DNA of 64,000 nucleotides from Anniella stebbinsi (Eukaryota > Chordata > Lepidosauria > Squamata > Anniellidae), in the NCBI GenBank assembly GCA_029215795.1, contig JARDYH010000001.1:200391654-200455653 (forward strand). The letters run 5' to 3'. The notes beneath the pieces were generated by a model. That model saw only the letters and a list, made by a program, of their open reading frames with translations, was not told where the DNA came from and searched no databases. The translations under genes were made by a program, and so were the position numbers. Numbering within the stretch: position 1 is the first letter of the stretch; the number at the start of each line of letters is the position of its first letter. This document shows, in pieces, positions 60,831 to 64,000 of the stretch.

Positions 60831-61745
60831 GGGAATAGAGGAAGTAAACAGACCACGTGGCCATTCAGGGGGCATTTGTATCACGATACTTTTTTTTTTG
60901 CACACAGCAGCACGTTCCGTTTTTTTTTAAAAAAGTCAGATTAAAAGGGATCTGTTTTGTGACAGAAAAATGTGTGGGAGGTGGACATCTTTGTCTAAAG
61001 GATGCACACACATCTGTAAGGGCAGTAGCGAGCGTGCAATAAAACATTCGTCTGATGAACCTCTCAGAGTGGCAAATTTGAGAACAAGACCGAGAAGACG
61101 TTCTGAGGAAAAGTGGGAACCTTCTGCTATAGAGCCACCAAATCCACCACCATCACCCCTGATCAGACATAGACATCCAGTTCAACTTGATGTTGAAGAA
61201 TCAATCTCCATGCCTTTCAGTTGAAGTACAACCCTTCTTCTTAAAACAGGCCTTACATTGTGTTTGGGTGATAAATAAATAAAAATAATCCCAGTTCCTG
61301 ATGACTTATGTGTGTATGAAATACGATCTGAAAAAACCAATTAGCAGTACCGCAGTGACGGCTTTGCAAAGAATTTTAAAATAGCATTTTAAGCCATTTC
61401 TAGGGCTTACGTTATGAACCTACTTATCTCTAACATGTGTATTTGTATGGCCAGCCTGTTTTCCCAGGCTTTTTTCTGGGAGGGGGTCAGCAAATGGTGG
61501 GGCTGTGGAGCTGATAGCATGGAAGAATCCTTTCCTGGAACAGAATCAGTTGTGTTTTCGTTTGATCATTTTGTCAAAATGTGAAACATGTGCAAAGAGA
61601 TTAGTGATTAATGCTGCTTAAAATATATTTAATTGTACATACTGATCTAGAAATCTGGCACCAATTATCTGACTAATGAGAAAGCAACACAACTCTGACT
61701 AATTGGCCAGTGTCTTCTGTGAAAAACAATGCGGTATAAATTGTA

Positions 61746-61747
<2 letters not shown>

Positions 61748-61778
<31 letters not shown>
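61748..61778. repeat. (GT)n microsatellite
   Basis: About 15 uninterrupted GT units in the intergenic tail of the window. Confidence 0.97.
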
Positions 61779-61779
<1 letters not shown>

Positions 61780-62028
61780 AGGAGTTTGAAATCAATGATT
61801 GTGAGATGTTTGTGCCAAACATGTCTAATGCTTAGAGCTACGATCTTTTCCCAATAGCCAAAGGATTTGGTGCCTTTCCAAATCATCTTGAAGGGCTGTT
61901 CAAATGAGCTCCCTCACACGTTCAGGAGGAAAGAATTAGGGGAGGGGTGATCAGGATCGCACCCTCTGGCCATGCCCCATGGCTGCCACATGATTGTGGT
62001 GAGTGTGGAGGGCCCCAATGCACATAGG

Positions 62029-62155
62029 ATAAGGAGTGGGCAACTTGTCCTCCAGATTCTTTTGGCCTACAACTCCTATCCTTCACCATTGGCTATGCTG
62101 GCTAGGGCTTATGGGAGTTGTAGGCCAAAACAACTGGAGGGCCATAAGTTACAGC
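62029..62155. mobile_element. hAT-like MITE
   Basis: ggagtgggcaacttgtcc and the arms ggcctacaactcctatcc and gggagttgtaggccaaaac show the family palindrome. Termini are decayed. Confidence 0.72.
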
Positions 62156-62184
62156 TCTAATCGTTTACTCATGTAAGAGAATAT

Positions 62185-62335
62185 CAGAAGAACCTAAGAA
62201 GAGCCCTGCTGGATCTGACCAAAGGCCTTGCTAGTCTAGCATTCTGTTCCCACAGTAGCCAACCAGATGCCCTAATGAGAAGTCCACAAACAGGACATGC
62301 GTGCAATAGCACCTTCCTAGTCATGATCTGAAGGA
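62185..62335. repeat. Interspersed repeat of unknown class (gccctgctgg family)
   Basis: aagagccctgctggatctga, cacagtagccaaccagatgc and agtccacaaacaggacatg match the copy at 4355-4610 in order. Confidence 0.62.
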
Positions 62336-62628
62336 ATGAGGACACACTCACCGAGATGTTGTTAGCAGGAAGCAAGCAGCTGCATGCAGAATCTTTTATT
62401 GTCTCTGAGCATGCCTTATATAGATCTTTAGCAATGCTGTTCACGAGGACAGAAGGTTGCTGTGCATGAGGACACAGCATGATTACACAGTAGAGCACAC
62501 ACACTTTATGGCTTGTCATAGGATAATACAATAGACCACAGAATAAGAATGCTACATCATTACTGCAACAATGTTGTTGGATAGAGAAATCTTAGTTAGC
62601 TAGTAAGAACTAGGGATGTGCACTGACC

Positions 62629-62752
62629 CCCCGGATCGGATCGGATAGCGGATCGGAATCGGACCTGGGGGGTCGGATCGGATCGGATCGGAGGATGGTC
62701 GGAGGATGGTCGGATCGGATCGGACCGGATGTCCGATCCGGATCGGACGCCA
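62629..62752 (+). repeat. CGGAT pentanucleotide-rich array
   Basis: Repeated (ggatc)/(cggat) units with ggatggtcgg variants and a palindromic centre (ggatgtccgatccggatc) form a CpG-rich island in AT-rich sequence. The array starts right after an agggatgtgcact motif (62612 on), which may be the 5' end of a larger repeat that also contains the satellite. Confidence 0.8.
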
Positions 62753-62796
62753 TTTTGAATGCTTTTTCCCATAGCCAAGTATTGTTTTACAAAAAC

Positions 62797-64000
62797 GCCT
62801 ATAACTTTTTCATTTTTAAAGATAGAAGGATGAAACTTGGGCACATTATACACTGGTTAGGGATAGTTATCTGTGAGAAATTTCAGAAAGATTGGTGCAT
62901 GCGTTTTGTGGCAATTAATTGTTTAATAAATACCCAGAAATGCCTATAACTTTGTCATTTTTAAAGTTACAAACATGAAACTTTGCCACATTGTAGGTGG
63001 TACCTTGGGACCTATCTGTGAGAAATTTCAGAAACTTAGGTGCTTGCCTTGTGTGGCAATTAATTTTAGAAAAATGGGTAGTAGTGGGGTAAATACATTT
63101 ACGCCTCCCATTTTTTTATTTTTGAAGATACAAACAGGAAACTTGGGCACATTACAGGTACCACTTGCCTTGATATGTGTGTGAAATTTCAGAAACATTG
63201 GAGCTTGCCTTGTGTGGCAATTAATTTTTGAAACAATGAGGAAAGAAACACCTATAACTTTGTCATTTTTAAAGTTACACACATGAAACTTTGCCACATT
63301 GTAGGTGGTACCTTGGGACCTATGTGTGTGAAATTTCAGAAACATAGGTGCTTGCCTTGTGTGGCAATTAATTTTTTAATAAATACCCAGGAATGCCTAT
63401 AACTTTGTCATTTGTAAAGTTACACACATGAAACTTTGCCACATTGTAGGCGGTACCTTGGGACCTATGTGTGTAAAATTTCAGAAACGTAGGTGCTTGT
63501 ATTGTGTGGCAATTAATTTTTGAAACAATGAGGGATTCATTGGACAGCACTTGCCCATAGGGATTCATTGGACAGTACTTTCCTATAGGAAATCATTGGA
63601 AAGCACTTGCCCATAGAAAATCATTGGAAAGCACTTGCCCATTGAGAAATACAGTTATGCCTCCCACTTTTTTATTTTTGAAGATACAAACAGGAAACTT
63701 GGGCACATTGTAGACTGGTTAGGGATAGTTATCTGTGAGAAATTTCAGAAAGATTGGTGCATGTGTTTTGTGGCAATTAATTTTTTAATAAATACCCAGG
63801 AATGCCTATAACTTTGTCATTTTTAAAGTTACACACATGAAACTTTGCCACATTGTAGGTGGTACCTTGGGACCTATGTGTGTAAAATTTCAAAAACGTA
63901 GGTGCTTGCCTTGTATGGCAATTAATTTTAGAAAAATGGGTAGTAGTGGGGTAAATACATTTACGCCTCCCATTTTTTTATTTTTAAAGATACAAACAGG
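62797..64000 (+). repeat. Satellite with 145-bp monomers and 862-bp higher-order repeat (partial)
   Basis: Monomers begin at about 62797, 62942, 63103, 63249, 63395, 63659, 63804 and 63965. Each carries variants of cctataactttgtcattttt, aaactttgccacattg, gaaatttcagaaa and tgtggcaattaatttt. The spacing 145, 161, 146, 146, 264 then repeats as 145, 161, so units 862 bp apart match best. The array leaves the window on the right. Confidence 0.9.
63532..63643 (+). repeat. Four 28-bp minisatellite units inside the satellite spacer
   Basis: Four consecutive 28-bp units with core attcattgga..gcacttgcccata account for the enlarged 264-bp interval in the satellite. Within each pair the units are closer to each other (ggacag versus ggaaag), suggesting two duplication rounds. 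Confidence 0.85.

Larger units (their letters stand above)
55030..62610. other. Intergenic region downstream of the DIRS element
   Basis: No exon is recognisable. Three MIR-like SINEs, two hAT-like MITEs, a LINE-derived repeat and small microsatellites, including (aac)n near 55850, account for much of it. Confidence 0.6.

Noticed and set aside
62596..63568. Minus-strand open frames with a recurring peptide across the satellite
   Set aside because: The peptide recurs because the DNA is tandem satellite; frames shift between monomers and there is no start context or known domain.

Overview
This window is vertebrate nuclear DNA with large introns, GT-AG splice sites and many interspersed repeats. 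The repeat mix points to a squamate reptile, probably a lizard. It combines a young full-length L1, a full-length DIRS tyrosine-recombinase retrotransposon, CR1 3' ends, palindromic hAT-like and Harbinger/Chompy-like MITEs, and MIR-like SINEs. The species assignment is inference; the gene assignments rest on exon-by-exon protein similarity recalled from the vertebrate families.

The genes match the human 2q33 neighbourhood. TYW5 (+, exons 2-8, 995-11060) lacks only its first coding exon, which lies off the left edge. C2orf69 (-, two coding exons, 21741 down to 17886) converges on TYW5 and starts in a CpG-rich promoter (about 21180-22080) with an exact NRF1 motif. FTCDNL1 (+, coding exons from 34720 to 48650) encodes a formiminotransferase-like protein. 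TYW5 is the JmjC hydroxylase of the tRNA wybutosine pathway, C2orf69 is a mitochondrial protein with a lipase-like fold, and FTCDNL1 has no firmly established function. They are syntenic neighbours, not a pathway.

An apparently intact L1 (24333-30382) lies between C2orf69 and FTCDNL1. It has a 15-bp target-site duplication, open ORF1 and ORF2, and a 5' UTR built from two imperfect tandem units, the second of which supplies the ORF1 start codon. A 5.86-kb DIRS element (49175-55029) lies just past FTCDNL1. It keeps its inverted terminal repeats, internal complementary region, gag and RT-RNase H ORFs, but its recombinase ORF is broken by one extra TTCC unit.

The rest is introns and intergenic DNA made largely of old repeats. 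From 62610 to the right edge there is a CGGAT-rich array followed by a satellite with monomers of about 145 bp in an 862-bp higher-order repeat that runs out of the window.

The points most worth following are four: a FTCDNL1 exon (41982-42134) that carries an in-frame TGA and lacks a GT at the expected donor, the intact L1, the single visible lesion in the DIRS element, and the edge satellite.
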